A stretch of 64,000 bases of DNA from JAGOCV01 sp049445855 (GTDB lineage Bacteria; Pseudomonadota; Gammaproteobacteria; Burkholderiales; Burkholderiaceae_C), in assembly GCF_049445855.1 (NCBI RefSeq), contig NZ_JBMSDV010000001.1, forward strand, positions 124,001-188,000, in the 5' to 3' direction. Position 1 is the stretch's first letter, and each line of letters starts with the position of its first letter. Positions 55,160-63,985 of this stretch are shown in pieces. A program made the translations under genes and the position numbers. The notes under the pieces were generated by a model. It was not told the origin of the DNA. It was given only the letters and a program-made list of their open reading frames with translations, and ran no database searches.

Positions 55160-56253
55160 GCCTTTACCGCCTTCACCGCCTTGACGCGCCCTGCCGCAGC
55201 CCGTGCGCGCAGCTTGCCCACGACACCCGTCGGGAAGTAGTAGACCGAGAGCACGAAGAGCAGACCCAGCCACAGCAACCAGCGATCGGGCGAGAGCAGT
55301 GACGACAGGCCCGGGATGCCCGATGCCGCTTCACTGCCCAGGCGCAGGACGTCCTGCAGGTAGCTCTGCGCCACCACGAACAGCACCGCGCCGATGGCCG
55401 CGCCGTAGATCGTTCCCATGCCGCCGATGACGACGATCAGCAGCACGTCCAGCATGATCTCGAAGGACAGCGACGTGTCCGGCCCGTTGTAGCGCAGCCA
55501 GATCGCCAGCATGCAGCCGGCCAGCGTCGCAAACAAAGCGGAGAGCACGCTGGACACGGTGCGGTACACCACCACCCGGTAGCCGATGGCTTCGGCGCGG
55601 AACTCGTTCTCGCGGATGGCCTGCAGCACGCGGCCGAACGGCGAGTTCACGATGCGCAGCATGGCCAGCAGAAGCACGACCGCCGCGACGAACATCAGGT
55701 AATAGGTGATGAGCTTGCCGTCCAGAGACACGCCGAGGAAGGGCTCTTCCATCAGTTCGAAACTGGGCGACAGCAGTTCGGGCAACCGGAAGGTCAGCCC
55801 GTCTTCACCGCCGGTGAATTCCGACAGTTGCGAGGCCAGCGTCTGGAAGGCGGACGCCACGGCCAGCGTGATCATCGCGAAGAAGATCGCCCGCACCCGC
55901 AGCGAGAACAGGCCGATCGCCAGCGCGAGCACGAGCGAGATGGCCAATGCCGAGCCGATGCCCACGCCCAGCGCACCCCACGACGCGCCCATGCGCGCAC
56001 TGGCAATCGCCACGCCGTACGCACCGATGCCGAAGAACATGGTCTGCGCGAAGCTCACGATGCCGGTGTAGCCCAGCAGCAGGTCGAAGCTGACCACCAG
56101 CACGATGAAGATCAGCACCTTGGCCGCGACGTTGAGCGCTTTCACGCCCGGGAAGATGAACGGCGCAAAGGCCAGGCCGAGGAGCAACGCCACCAGCACG
56201 ACTGCCAGCACGCGGCTGCGCGGATAGTCGCCGGAGAGGATTCGGTTGAGCAT
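55156..56253 (-). CDS. livM: Branched-chain amino acid-type ABC permease, LivM
   Basis: A 365-residue inner-membrane protein with about ten helices and the family stretch SFDLLLGYTGIVSFAQTMFFG. The characteristic loop AIRENEFRAEAIGYRVVVYRT and GGMGTIYGAAIGA also appear. The C-terminus is rich in Lys/Arg and Ala (RVKAVKAVKA). It forms the membrane channel with LivH. ATG 56253; 16 bp after livH. Confidence 0.9.
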   Translation of the reverse strand: MLNRILSGDYPRSRVLAVVLVALLLGLAFAPFIFPGVKALNVAAKVLIFIVLVVSFDLLLGYTGIVSFAQTMFFGIGAYGVAIASARMGASWGALGVGIGSALAISLVLALAIGLFSLRVRAIFFAMITLAVASAFQTLASQLSEFTGGEDGLTFRLPELLSPSFELMEEPFLGVSLDGKLITYYLMFVAAVVLLLAMLRIVNSPFGRVLQAIRENEFRAEAIGYRVVVYRTVSSVLSALFATLAGCMLAIWLRYNGPDTSLSFEIMLDVLLIVVIGGMGTIYGAAIGAVLFVVAQSYLQDVLRLGSEAASGIPGLSSLLSPDRWLLWLGLLFVLSVYYFPTGVVGKLRARAAAGRVKAVKAVKA

Positions 56254-56269
56254 GTGTTCCCTCCCCTTC

Positions 56270-57253
56270 TCAGCGGTTGGCCACCGGGTACACACCCTGC
56301 GGACGCCACAGCAGGATGGCCACCATGAGCGCGATGTTGGAGAAGAGCGCGACCTTGGGCACGAGGAAGCCCGTGTAGTTGGCCATCAGGCCCACCAGCA
56401 GCGCGCCGATGAGCGCCCCGCCCGTCGAGCCGAGCCCGCCGATGATGATCACGATGAAGATCAGCACGTTGACCTGCGCACCCATCTGCGGGATGACGTT
56501 CTGCTGGTAAAGGCCCCACATCACGCCACCCAGGCCGGCGAGTGCGCTCCCCACCACGAAAATGCCCACGAAGAGCTGGCGGATGCGGTAGCCGAGCGAC
56601 TCGACCATCTCGCGGTCCTGCACACCCGCGCGGATCAGCAGGCCGATCTTGGTGCGCGAGAGCGTCCACGCCAGCACGCCGAAGACCACTGCACCGATCA
56701 CCACCGCGATGAGGCGGTACTTCTCCACCGCGGCGTCGCCGACGAGCAGCGCGCCCTTCATGGCTTCGGGCAGCGGCAGCGGAATCTGCTGCGGACCCCA
56801 GATCACCTTGATGAGTTCCTCGCCGATGATCATGCCGCCCATGGTGATGAGGATCTGCTTCAGATGCTGGCCGTACACCGGCCGCACGATGAGGCGCTCG
56901 AAGGCGAGACCCAGCAGGCCGGCGGCCACCATGGCGGCCGCCACCGCACAACCCATGGCCACGAGGTTGCGCCACAGCTGCTCGGACGTCGTCCAGTCGG
57001 CCATGCCGCCGAACACGCTCACTGCCACGAAAGCGCCGAGCGCGATGAACACGCCATGACCGAAATTCAGCACGTCCATCAGCCCGAAGACGAGCGTGAG
57101 GCCCGAAGCGATGATGAAGATGATCATGCCCATCGCCAGGCCCGCCACCGTGAGCGTGAGCCAGGTCGAGCCCGAGCCGATGAGCGGCAGCGCGAGCGCG
57201 GCCAGCAGCGGCACCAAAGCCAGCGGCTTCCAGTCGAAATTCATCTGTTTCAT
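56270..57253 (-). CDS. livH: Branched-chain amino acid-type ABC permease, LivH
   Basis: A 327-residue permease with FIIASGLTLVFGLMDVLNFGHGVF, the hallmark LivH start, GGMIIGEELIKVIWGP, and the EAA-like loop RAGVQDREMVESLGY. Together with LivM it forms the channel. A longer frame upstream is discarded because MKQMNFDW is the first start in LivH context. It follows livF by 13 bp. Confidence 0.9.
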   Translation of the reverse strand: MKQMNFDWKPLALVPLLAALALPLIGSGSTWLTLTVAGLAMGMIIFIIASGLTLVFGLMDVLNFGHGVFIALGAFVAVSVFGGMADWTTSEQLWRNLVAMGCAVAAAMVAAGLLGLAFERLIVRPVYGQHLKQILITMGGMIIGEELIKVIWGPQQIPLPLPEAMKGALLVGDAAVEKYRLIAVVIGAVVFGVLAWTLSRTKIGLLIRAGVQDREMVESLGYRIRQLFVGIFVVGSALAGLGGVMWGLYQQNVIPQMGAQVNVLIFIVIIIGGLGSTGGALIGALLVGLMANYTGFLVPKVALFSNIALMVAILLWRPQGVYPVANR

Positions 57254-57266
57254 AGCGCCAGCCCTT

Positions 57267-57995
57267 TCATAGCGCCAATCCCAGGAGCGACTGCTGCAGC
57301 TCTTCATCGGCCGCCAGCTCGGCCATCGAGCCCGCGTGAACCACGACACCGTTGTCCATCACGGCCACGGTGTCGCCCAGCCGCTTGGCGAAATTGATGT
57401 TCTGCTCCACCAGCAGCAGCGTCACGCCCCTGGCCTTCAGCTCGGCGAAGGCGTCGATCATGTTGTTGATGATGGCCGGCGCCAGCCCCTTGCTCGGCTC
57501 GTCCACGATGAGCAGCTCGCGCGGCTCCACGATGGCGCGCGCCACCGCCAGCATCTGCTTCTGCCCGCCCGAGAGCTTGCCCGCCGGGTGGTTCCAGAAC
57601 TTCTCCACGGCCGGGAAAAGCTTGAATATCCATTTGAGGCGCGCGTCGTCCATCTCGCCCGCATGGCTTGCGCTGCGCGCGGCGAGCAGCAGGTTCTCCT
57701 TCACCGTGAGGTCGGAGAAGATACCCATGTTCTCGGGCACGTAAGCGATGCCCAGTTGAGCGATGTCCGGCGTGCTGGACGCCGTGATGTCGCTGCCGTT
57801 GAAGCGCACCGTGCCCTGGCTGGCCTGCCACAGGCCCATCACCGTGCGCAGCGTCGTCGTCTTTCCGGCGCCGTTGCGGCCCAGCAGCATGGTCAGGCCG
57901 CCGCGCGGCACTGCGAGGTCCACACCATGCAGGATGTGATACGCCCCGATGTGCGTGTGCACGCCCTTGAGTTCGAGGAGGTTGTGGTTGCTCAT
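57267..57995 (-). CDS. livF: Branched-chain amino acid-type ABC ATPase, LivF
   Basis: A 242-residue ATPase with Walker A LLGRNGAGKTTTL, the signature LSGGQKQMLAVARAI and Walker B LLIVDEPSKGLAP, as expected for LivF. It drives import through LivHM. Its ATG overlaps the livG stop (ATGA). The signature is a normal LSGGQ, unlike that of LivG. Confidence 0.92.
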   Translation of the reverse strand: MSNHNLLELKGVHTHIGAYHILHGVDLAVPRGGLTMLLGRNGAGKTTTLRTVMGLWQASQGTVRFNGSDITASSTPDIAQLGIAYVPENMGIFSDLTVKENLLLAARSASHAGEMDDARLKWIFKLFPAVEKFWNHPAGKLSGGQKQMLAVARAIVEPRELLIVDEPSKGLAPAIINNMIDAFAELKARGVTLLLVEQNINFAKRLGDTVAVMDNGVVVHAGSMAELAADEELQQSLLGLAL

Positions 57996-58762
57996 GCGGC
58001 CTCCTTGTCAGGAGCGACGCCCAGGTAGGCTTGCTGCACCACCGGCGATGCAATCACTTCGGCAGGGTCGCCATCGGCTACCAGTTGACCGTTGTGCAGC
58101 ACGATGATGCGGTCGGCCAGCTCGCGCACCACATCCATCTTGTGCTCCACCAGCAGGATCGTCTTGGTCTTGTCTTTCTTGAGCGCGCGGATGAGGTCGA
58201 GGATGACTGGTGCGTCGTCGTGGCTCATGCCGGCCGTCGGCTCGTCGAACATGAACACCTGCGGCTCCAGCGCCATCAGCAGCGCGACTTCGAGCTTGCG
58301 CTGGTCGCCGTGCGGCAGGCTGGACACGGGCACATCCGCCTGCCCCGTCATCGAGACGTCCTGCAGGATCTGCTGCGCCCGCCCGGTGAGTGCCGTGTGG
58401 TCGCTCCAGATGCTCCACAGGTTCAGCCCGTGGCGGTGCGCGCCCGCACGCGTGGCCTGCACGGCCAGCCGCACGTTCTCCAGCACCGACAGGTTCGGGA
58501 AAAGATTGGTCAGCTGGAACGCGCGGCCCAGCCCCGCTTTCGCCCGCGACGACGCGCTGTGGCGCGAGATGTCCACGCCATTGAGCGTCACCGTGCCCTC
58601 GCTGGCAGGAATCTGCCCCGAGATCAGGTTGAAGTACGTGGTCTTGCCCGCACCGTTGGGGCCCACGATGGCCGTGAGCGTGCCCGGCGCGAACGCGCAC
58701 GACACACTGCTCACCGCCACGTGGCCGCCGAAGCGAACGGTTAAATCTCGGGTCTCCAGCAT
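57992..58762 (-). CDS. livG: Branched-chain amino acid-type ABC ATPase, LivG
   Basis: A 256-residue ATPase with Walker A IVGPNGAGKTTYFNL and Walker B VFMFDEPTAGM. The signature region LPHGDQRKLEVALLM replaces LSGGQ, which is characteristic of LivG. It pairs with LivF as a heterodimer. Its ATG overlaps the last base of the binding-protein stop. The C-terminal BCA_ABC_TP tail is present (ASPVVQQAYLG). Confidence 0.92.
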   Translation of the reverse strand: MLETRDLTVRFGGHVAVSSVSCAFAPGTLTAIVGPNGAGKTTYFNLISGQIPASEGTVTLNGVDISRHSASSRAKAGLGRAFQLTNLFPNLSVLENVRLAVQATRAGAHRHGLNLWSIWSDHTALTGRAQQILQDVSMTGQADVPVSSLPHGDQRKLEVALLMALEPQVFMFDEPTAGMSHDDAPVILDLIRALKKDKTKTILLVEHKMDVVRELADRIIVLHNGQLVADGDPAEVIASPVVQQAYLGVAPDKEAA

Positions 58763-59961
58763 CAGCGCTTGTTGCGGATCGGCACGTTCATTTCTTCAGG
58801 CTTGATCTCGCGCACGAGCTCCGGCACGCCCCACGGGAACGCCGGGTCGACCTTGATCTTGAAGTGGTACATGCTCTGCATGGCCTGGTGGTCTTCCTTG
58901 CGGAAGGTCATCTTGCCCTTGGGCGTGTCGAAGCTCATGCCTTCCATGGTGGAGATGAGCTTGTTGGTGTTGGTGTCGCCGTTGGTCTTCTTGAGCGCGG
59001 TGACCACGGCCATCGCCGACGAGAAGCCGCCTGCGGTGAAGAAGTCCGGCGGCGTCTTGAATTCCTTGTAGTGCGCGGCAACGAGTGCTTCATTCACCGG
59101 ATTCTTCGGGATGCCGAAGTAGTAGTACGTCGCGCCTTCCATGCCGGGCAGGTTCTTGTACGCGGCCATGGCGGGCAGGATGTTGCCGCCAGTGGCGATC
59201 TCGATGTTGTAGCGCTTCAGGTCCAGATCGACGATCTTGAACGGGTTGCCCGCACCGGCCCAGACGATCCAGATGATCTTGCGGCCCGGCTGGTCCTTGA
59301 GCTTGTCGATCAGGCGCTGGGCGCCGGCGGTGAAGTCGGTCGTCGCGGCGGGCAGGTATTCCTCGTGCACGAGCTTGGCGGTCTTCACCGAGTCCTTGAA
59401 GGCCTTCACGCCGTCGCGGCCGAAGGCGTTGTCCTGCGCCAGCGTGGCCAGCGTCACGCCGGCCTTGTCCACCGCCACGGCGTTGGAGATCGCGTCCTGG
59501 CTCGAATTGCGGCCGGTGCGGAAGATGTACTTGTTCCACTTGTCGCCGGTGATGGAGTCGGCCACGGCAGGCTCCACCAGCAGGATCTTCTTGTATTCCT
59601 CGGCCACGGGCAGCATGGCGAGCGCGACGCCGGAGGCCGTGGGGCCGATGGCGAGGTCGACCTTGTCGTCGGAATAGGCAGTGGCCAGCAGCGACTTGCC
59701 CAGGTCGGGCTTGCCCTGGTCGTCCTTCTCGATCACGACGATCTTCTTGCCGTTGATTTCCATCGAGCCGCCGGTGGCGTAGCTCAGGCCCATCATCAGG
59801 CCGGTCTGCGTCTGTTTGCCGTAGGCTTCCAGCGGGCCGGTCTTGCTGTAGATGTGGGCGATGCGGATTTCCTTGGCCTGCGCAAACGCGAGGGGCGCGG
59901 CGAAGGGGGCGGCGATGGCGGTGGCTGCGGCAGCCAGGGCCACGAGGGTGCGACGTTGCAT
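58762..59961 (-). CDS. Liv-type ABC transporter substrate-binding protein
   Basis: A 399-residue periplasmic binding protein. The signal peptide MQRRTLVALAAAATAIAAPF... ends near AFAQA. The mature start KEIRIAHIYSKTGPLEAYGKQ is a Peripla_BP_6 N-terminus. It is the first gene of a six-gene operon and has an AAGGAGACATCC ribosome site. Family members bind branched amino acids, amides or aromatic acids; ligand not determined. A sigma-54-like promoter lies 33 bp upstream. Confidence 0.92.
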   Translation of the reverse strand: MQRRTLVALAAAATAIAAPFAAPLAFAQAKEIRIAHIYSKTGPLEAYGKQTQTGLMMGLSYATGGSMEINGKKIVVIEKDDQGKPDLGKSLLATAYSDDKVDLAIGPTASGVALAMLPVAEEYKKILLVEPAVADSITGDKWNKYIFRTGRNSSQDAISNAVAVDKAGVTLATLAQDNAFGRDGVKAFKDSVKTAKLVHEEYLPAATTDFTAGAQRLIDKLKDQPGRKIIWIVWAGAGNPFKIVDLDLKRYNIEIATGGNILPAMAAYKNLPGMEGATYYYFGIPKNPVNEALVAAHYKEFKTPPDFFTAGGFSSAMAVVTALKKTNGDTNTNKLISTMEGMSFDTPKGKMTFRKEDHQAMQSMYHFKIKVDPAFPWGVPELVREIKPEEMNVPIRNKR

Positions 59962-59993
59962 GGATGTCTCCTTGTGATGGACTGGCTGAATAT

Positions 59994-60009
59994 TGCACAG
60001 TCCATGCCA
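59994..60009 (-). promoter_or_regulatory. Sigma-54 (-24/-12) promoter of the Liv-type operon
   Basis: On the minus strand TGGCATGGACTGTGCA matches the -24/-12 consensus TGGCACG-N4-TTGCW at all but two positions. GG and GC are separated by the required 10 bp. Transcription should start near 59983, leaving a leader of about 22 bases before the binding-protein ATG. A sigma-54 activator gene lies immediately upstream. Confidence 0.75.
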
Positions 60010-60059
60010 ATCGCCAAGTCGTTGATTTACCTAGGATGCCTTGCCACAAGGAATGGCAT

Positions 60060-60100
60060 TGACTGAATTTCAGACATTCAATTTGTCCGAATTCCAGTCA
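60060..60100. promoter_or_regulatory. Dyad-symmetric upstream activator-like site
   Basis: Bases 60060-60076 and 60084-60100 form an inverted repeat with 14 of 17 positions matching around a 7-base centre (TTCAATT); arms start TGACTG and end CAGTCA. The centre is about 97 bp upstream of the predicted +1, in the range where bacterial enhancer-binding proteins dock. It sits 6 bp from the end of the activator gene. Confidence 0.6.
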
Positions 60101-60106
60101 ACTGTC

Positions 60107-61675
60107 TTATTCCTTGTCAGGGTTTTCCAGACGTTCGTAGAGCGTCGCGCGGGAGATGCCGAGCAGCCGCGCCGTGGCCAGCTTGTTGCCGCCCGTCGAT
60201 GCCAGCGCCGCTGCAATGGCCTGGCGTTCGAGCTGCGCGACCTGCACGGCAAGCGGCCGCAGCAGGCTTTCATCGGAGCTCGGCGCGGTTTCGGGCACGG
60301 CGGGCGCGATCTGCTCCACGCCCGTTTCGAGCAGGATGCGTTCGAGCTGCGAAGCATCGACGAACTGCGAGTCGCTGCGCATCGCTGCCTGCTCCAGTAC
60401 GTTGCGTAGCTCCCGGATGTTGCCGCGCCAGTGCTGCGCCGAAAGCAGTGCAAGCGCATCCGGCGTGAATTCGGGTGGCGGCGTCCCGCTGCGCAGCGCG
60501 ACGTCTTCGCCCAGCACCTCCACCAGCGCGGGAATGTCGCTGCGCCGCTCGCGCAGCGGCGGTGCGCGCAAGGGCAGCACGTTCAGCCGGTAATACAGGT
60601 CTTCGCGGAAGCGTCCTTCCCGCACCAGCGCGCTGAGGTCGCGCGAGGTCGCAGCGATCACGCGGGCGTCGAACGGCACGAGCTTGTTGGAGCCCAGCGG
60701 TTCGATCTCGCCCTCCTGCAGTGCGCGCAGCAGCTTGGCCTGCAGGCCGGGCGGCATGTCGCCGATTTCGTCGAGGAACAGCGTGCCGCCGTCGGCCAGC
60801 TTGAACTTGCCGTCGCGGCCCTTGCGGTCGGCACCGGTGTACGCGCCGGGCGCGACACCGAAGAACTCGGCCTCGAGCAGCGTGTCGGGCACGGCCGCGA
60901 TGTTCACGCTGACGAACGGCCCCTTGGCGCGCGCCGACGCGGCATGGATCGCATGCGCCAGCAGTTCCTTGCCGGTGCCCGTTTCGCCCAGCAGCAGCAC
61001 CGGGCTGGTGGACTGCGCCGCGCGGCGTGCCTGGCGCTTCACCTCCACAGCTGCCGCACTGGTGCCGATGAAGCTCGCGAAGGTGTGCTTGGACTGTCGC
61101 TGGCCGTAGGGCTGGTTGTACAGCGGATGGTTGCGCTGCGTGGCCAGTTCGCGGCGCGCGTCGTCCAGGTCGCGCTGCAGGCGCGCGAACTTGCTGATGA
61201 GCGGCTTGAGCGTCGTTTCCGGATGGTCGAACAGCACGATGCCGATCGCGCCGATCAGTTCGTTGCTTTCGTCGCGCAGCGGGATGCGGCTGACCACGAA
61301 GGTGCCGGCCTTGTTGGTGAGCAGGTCGATCAGGATCGGCTCGCCCGTCTGCAGCACCTGGCGCATCTGGGTGTTGGGTATCACCTCTTCCACTTCATGC
61401 CCGAGGAATTCGTCCACCGACGAAAAGCCCAGCAGCGGCAGGAAGCGCTTGTAGCCCTCGTTCACCCAGACGATGCGCGCACTGCGGTCCACGAGAAACA
61501 TGCCCTGGCTCACGCTGGAGAACAGGTGGAACATCGAACGCGCCGCCAGCTCCAGGATGCTCTGCGCGTCGCCGGGCAGATCACCCGAGAGAGGCGATTG
61601 CGGCGACTGCGCTGGCGGCGGAGATGCTGCGCTCGATGCGGTAGGCGAGTCTGCTCGAGTGGGCTTGGCGGGCAT
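60107..61675 (-). CDS. Sigma-54-dependent transcriptional activator (PAS, AAA+, Fis-type HTH)
   Basis: A 522-residue enhancer-binding protein. Residues about 45-155 form a PAS sensor (MFLVDRSARIVWVNEGYKR). The AAA+ domain has Walker A GETGTGKE at 230-237, the sigma-54 contact loop GAYTGA at 277-282 (Tyr in place of the usual Phe), and Walker B LFLDEI. The C-terminal Fis-type helix-turn-helix ends with NKLATARLLGISRATLYERL. Located directly upstream of the Liv-type operon in the same direction, it probably binds the dyad at 60060-60100 and activates the operon in response to a signal read by PAS. Confidence 0.9.
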   Translation of the reverse strand: MPAKPTRADSPTASSAASPPPAQSPQSPLSGDLPGDAQSILELAARSMFHLFSSVSQGMFLVDRSARIVWVNEGYKRFLPLLGFSSVDEFLGHEVEEVIPNTQMRQVLQTGEPILIDLLTNKAGTFVVSRIPLRDESNELIGAIGIVLFDHPETTLKPLISKFARLQRDLDDARRELATQRNHPLYNQPYGQRQSKHTFASFIGTSAAAVEVKRQARRAAQSTSPVLLLGETGTGKELLAHAIHAASARAKGPFVSVNIAAVPDTLLEAEFFGVAPGAYTGADRKGRDGKFKLADGGTLFLDEIGDMPPGLQAKLLRALQEGEIEPLGSNKLVPFDARVIAATSRDLSALVREGRFREDLYYRLNVLPLRAPPLRERRSDIPALVEVLGEDVALRSGTPPPEFTPDALALLSAQHWRGNIRELRNVLEQAAMRSDSQFVDASQLERILLETGVEQIAPAVPETAPSSDESLLRPLAVQVAQLERQAIAAALASTGGNKLATARLLGISRATLYERLENPDKE

Positions 61676-61715
61676 CGGGCGATGTTAACTTGGGCGTGCT
61701 CATTAAACTCGCGCC

Positions 61716-62468
61716 ATGTCATTCGGTCACTCGCTGCGCGCCGATGCCCTGATGCTGGCAGGCGCAGCAGCGATCGCCGTCGGCTGGTGGTGCAGCGACC
61801 CCCTGCCCCCGCGGGCGCGGCTGCTGCCGCAGATGAGCGGCGAGCCATTGCAGACGGCGCCGTCATCGAACGCTTCGTTCGCAGCACGCATGGGTGGTGT
61901 CGACTACCGCGTGCAACCCGTGGCCGACTATGAAATCCACGGCCTCGTGGTGAGCCGGCACGATGCCGACACGTGGTGGGACTGGATCCACGCCGCGAGC
62001 AACGACCATTTGAACGCAGTGGACCTGTGCGTGATCTGGGGCGTGAACGCGGCCGACGGCGCGTACGAGCGCATCAAGTTCTGGAGCGGCCAGTTCGTCT
62101 GCTATTTCCAGACATCCGACATGGCGGTGGCGAAGCCACAGTACTTCCGCGCGCTGTCGAACAACCACCTGCTGACCGACGACCCGGCCATCGCGCGGGC
62201 ATTGCGCAAGGTGCGCATCGGTGACCAGATCCGCATCAGCGGCCAACTGGCCGAGTATTCACACAACCACGGCTTTGCCTTCCACCGCGGCACGTCCGTC
62301 TCGCGGGACGACACAGGCAACGGCGCCTGCGAAACGATCTTCGTGCGCGACCTGTCGGTGCTGCGTCGCGCGGATGCCTGGCCGCGCTGGCTGTTCTATT
62401 GCGGGATTGCAGCATTGCTGCTCGGCCTGTTCGTGTGGTTCGCCACGCCACACAGGCCGAGGGATTGA
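61716..62468 (+). CDS. Membrane-anchored hypothetical protein
   Basis: A 250-residue protein with an N-terminal hydrophobic helix (ALMLAGAAAIAVGWWC, about 11-26) and a C-terminal one (WLFYCGIAALLLGLFVWF, about 225-242). The soluble middle is likely periplasmic. It includes SRHDADTWWDWIHAA, DLCVIWGVNA, FVCYFQTSD and DDTGNGACETIFV, so it has several cysteines and belongs to a conserved uncharacterised family. It is divergent from the activator (40 bp apart) and convergent with tctA (4 bp apart). No function is known. Confidence 0.75.
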   Translation: MSFGHSLRADALMLAGAAAIAVGWWCSDPLPPRARLLPQMSGEPLQTAPSSNASFAARMGGVDYRVQPVADYEIHGLVVSRHDADTWWDWIHAASNDHLNAVDLCVIWGVNAADGAYERIKFWSGQFVCYFQTSDMAVAKPQYFRALSNNHLLTDDPAIARALRKVRIGDQIRISGQLAEYSHNHGFAFHRGTSVSRDDTGNGACETIFVRDLSVLRRADAWPRWLFYCGIAALLLGLFVWFATPHRPRD

Positions 62469-62472
62469 ACGT

Positions 62473-63963
62473 TCAGGCCGGCGCCTTGCGGAACAAGCGC
62501 ACCGCACGCGGCAACACCAGCACGGAAGCGATGATCACCAGCAGCACGAGCGAACCCGGACGCTGCACGAACACCGTCCAGCTGCCTTCGCCGATGGACA
62601 CCGCGTTGCGCATCTGCGCTTCGGCCAGCGGGCCGAGGATCATGCCCACCACCACGGGCGCCGTCGGGAAGTCGTAGCGGCGCATCACCACACCCAGCAG
62701 GCCGATGGCATAGAGCAACACCAGATCGAACGCACTCTGGCGCATGCCATACACACCGAGCGTCGAGAAGATCAGGATGCCGGCATACAGGTAGGACTTG
62801 GGAATCTTCAGCAGCTTCACCCACAGGCCCACCAGCGGCAGGTTCAGGATGAGCAGCATCACGTTGCCCAGGTACATGGACGCGATGAGTGCCCACACCA
62901 GCGATGAATTCTTGTCGAACAGTTGCGGACCGGGCTGGATGCCGTAGTTCTGGAACGCCCCCAGCAGGATGGCCGTGGTGTTGGAGGTCGGGATGCCCAG
63001 CGTGAGCAGCGGGATCAGCGTCGCCGTGATGGCCGCGTTGTTGGCCGCTTCCGGCCCGGCCACGCCTTCGATCGCGCCGGTCGTGCCGAACTCCTCCTTG
63101 TGCTTCGACAGCTTCTTCTCGGTCGCGTAGCTCAGGAAGGTGGGGATCTCGCTGCCGCCCGCAGGAATGGTGCCGAACGGAATTCCGATGCCGGTGGCGC
63201 GCAGCCATGCGGGCCACGAGCGCTTCCACTCCAGCTTCGTCATGTGCACCTTGCTCATCTTGTTCTGCGTCTCGACCGTGCGGCCTTCGTACAGCACGTT
63301 GTAGAGCGCTTCACCCACCGCGAAGAGACCCACCGCGATCAGCACGACCTCGATGCCGTCCATCAGCTCGGGCAGGCCGGCGGTGTAGCGCGCCTGACCG
63401 GAAATCTGGTCGATGCCGATGAGGCCCATCGCCAGGCCGACGAACAGCGCGGTCAGGCCACGCAGCGTGCTCTTGCCCAGCACCGCGCTCACCGTGGTGA
63501 AGGCCAGCACCATCAGCAGGAAATATTCGGGCGGGCCGAGACGCACCGCGTATTCCGCCACCATGGGCGCGAAGAAGGTGACGACCACCGTGGCGATGGT
63601 GCCGGCCACGAAAGAGCCGATGGCCGCGGTTGCGAGCGCCGCGCCCGCGCGGCCGTTCTTGGCCATCTTGTTGCCCTCCATGGCCGTGACCATGGAGCCG
63701 GATTCACCGGGCGTGTTCAGCAGGATGGAGGTGGTCGAGCCGCCGTACATCGCACCGTAGTAGATGCCGGAGAAGAAGATCATCGACGCCGTCGGGTCGA
63801 CCTTGGTGGTGATGGGCAGCAGCATGGCCACCGCAACAGCCGGGCCGATGCCGGGCAGCACGCCGACTGCGGTGCCGATGATGCAGCCGACGAAGGCCCA
63901 CAGCAGGTTGATGGGCGTGGCGGCCGTGGCGAAGCCCGCCAGCAACTGGTTCAGGATATCCAT
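62473..63963 (-). CDS. tctA: Tripartite tricarboxylate transporter large permease
   Basis: A 496-residue permease with about 12 helices, starting MDILNQLLAGFATAATPINLLW. It has GTAVGVLPGIGPAVAVAMLLP and the repeat of GGS..P/IPFGTIPAGGSEIP that marks TctA. It forms the membrane channel for a periplasmic binding protein. The ATG at 63963 has an AAAGAGACAAC leader. A tctB-like end precedes it in the same direction. A Bug protein at 42453 might serve it, but that is only a guess. Confidence 0.92.
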   Translation of the reverse strand: MDILNQLLAGFATAATPINLLWAFVGCIIGTAVGVLPGIGPAVAVAMLLPITTKVDPTASMIFFSGIYYGAMYGGSTTSILLNTPGESGSMVTAMEGNKMAKNGRAGAALATAAIGSFVAGTIATVVVTFFAPMVAEYAVRLGPPEYFLLMVLAFTTVSAVLGKSTLRGLTALFVGLAMGLIGIDQISGQARYTAGLPELMDGIEVVLIAVGLFAVGEALYNVLYEGRTVETQNKMSKVHMTKLEWKRSWPAWLRATGIGIPFGTIPAGGSEIPTFLSYATEKKLSKHKEEFGTTGAIEGVAGPEAANNAAITATLIPLLTLGIPTSNTTAILLGAFQNYGIQPGPQLFDKNSSLVWALIASMYLGNVMLLILNLPLVGLWVKLLKIPKSYLYAGILIFSTLGVYGMRQSAFDLVLLYAIGLLGVVMRRYDFPTAPVVVGMILGPLAEAQMRNAVSIGEGSWTVFVQRPGSLVLLVIIASVLVLPRAVRLFRKAPA

Positions 63964-63985
63964 GTTGTCTCTTTATCTACGGAAA

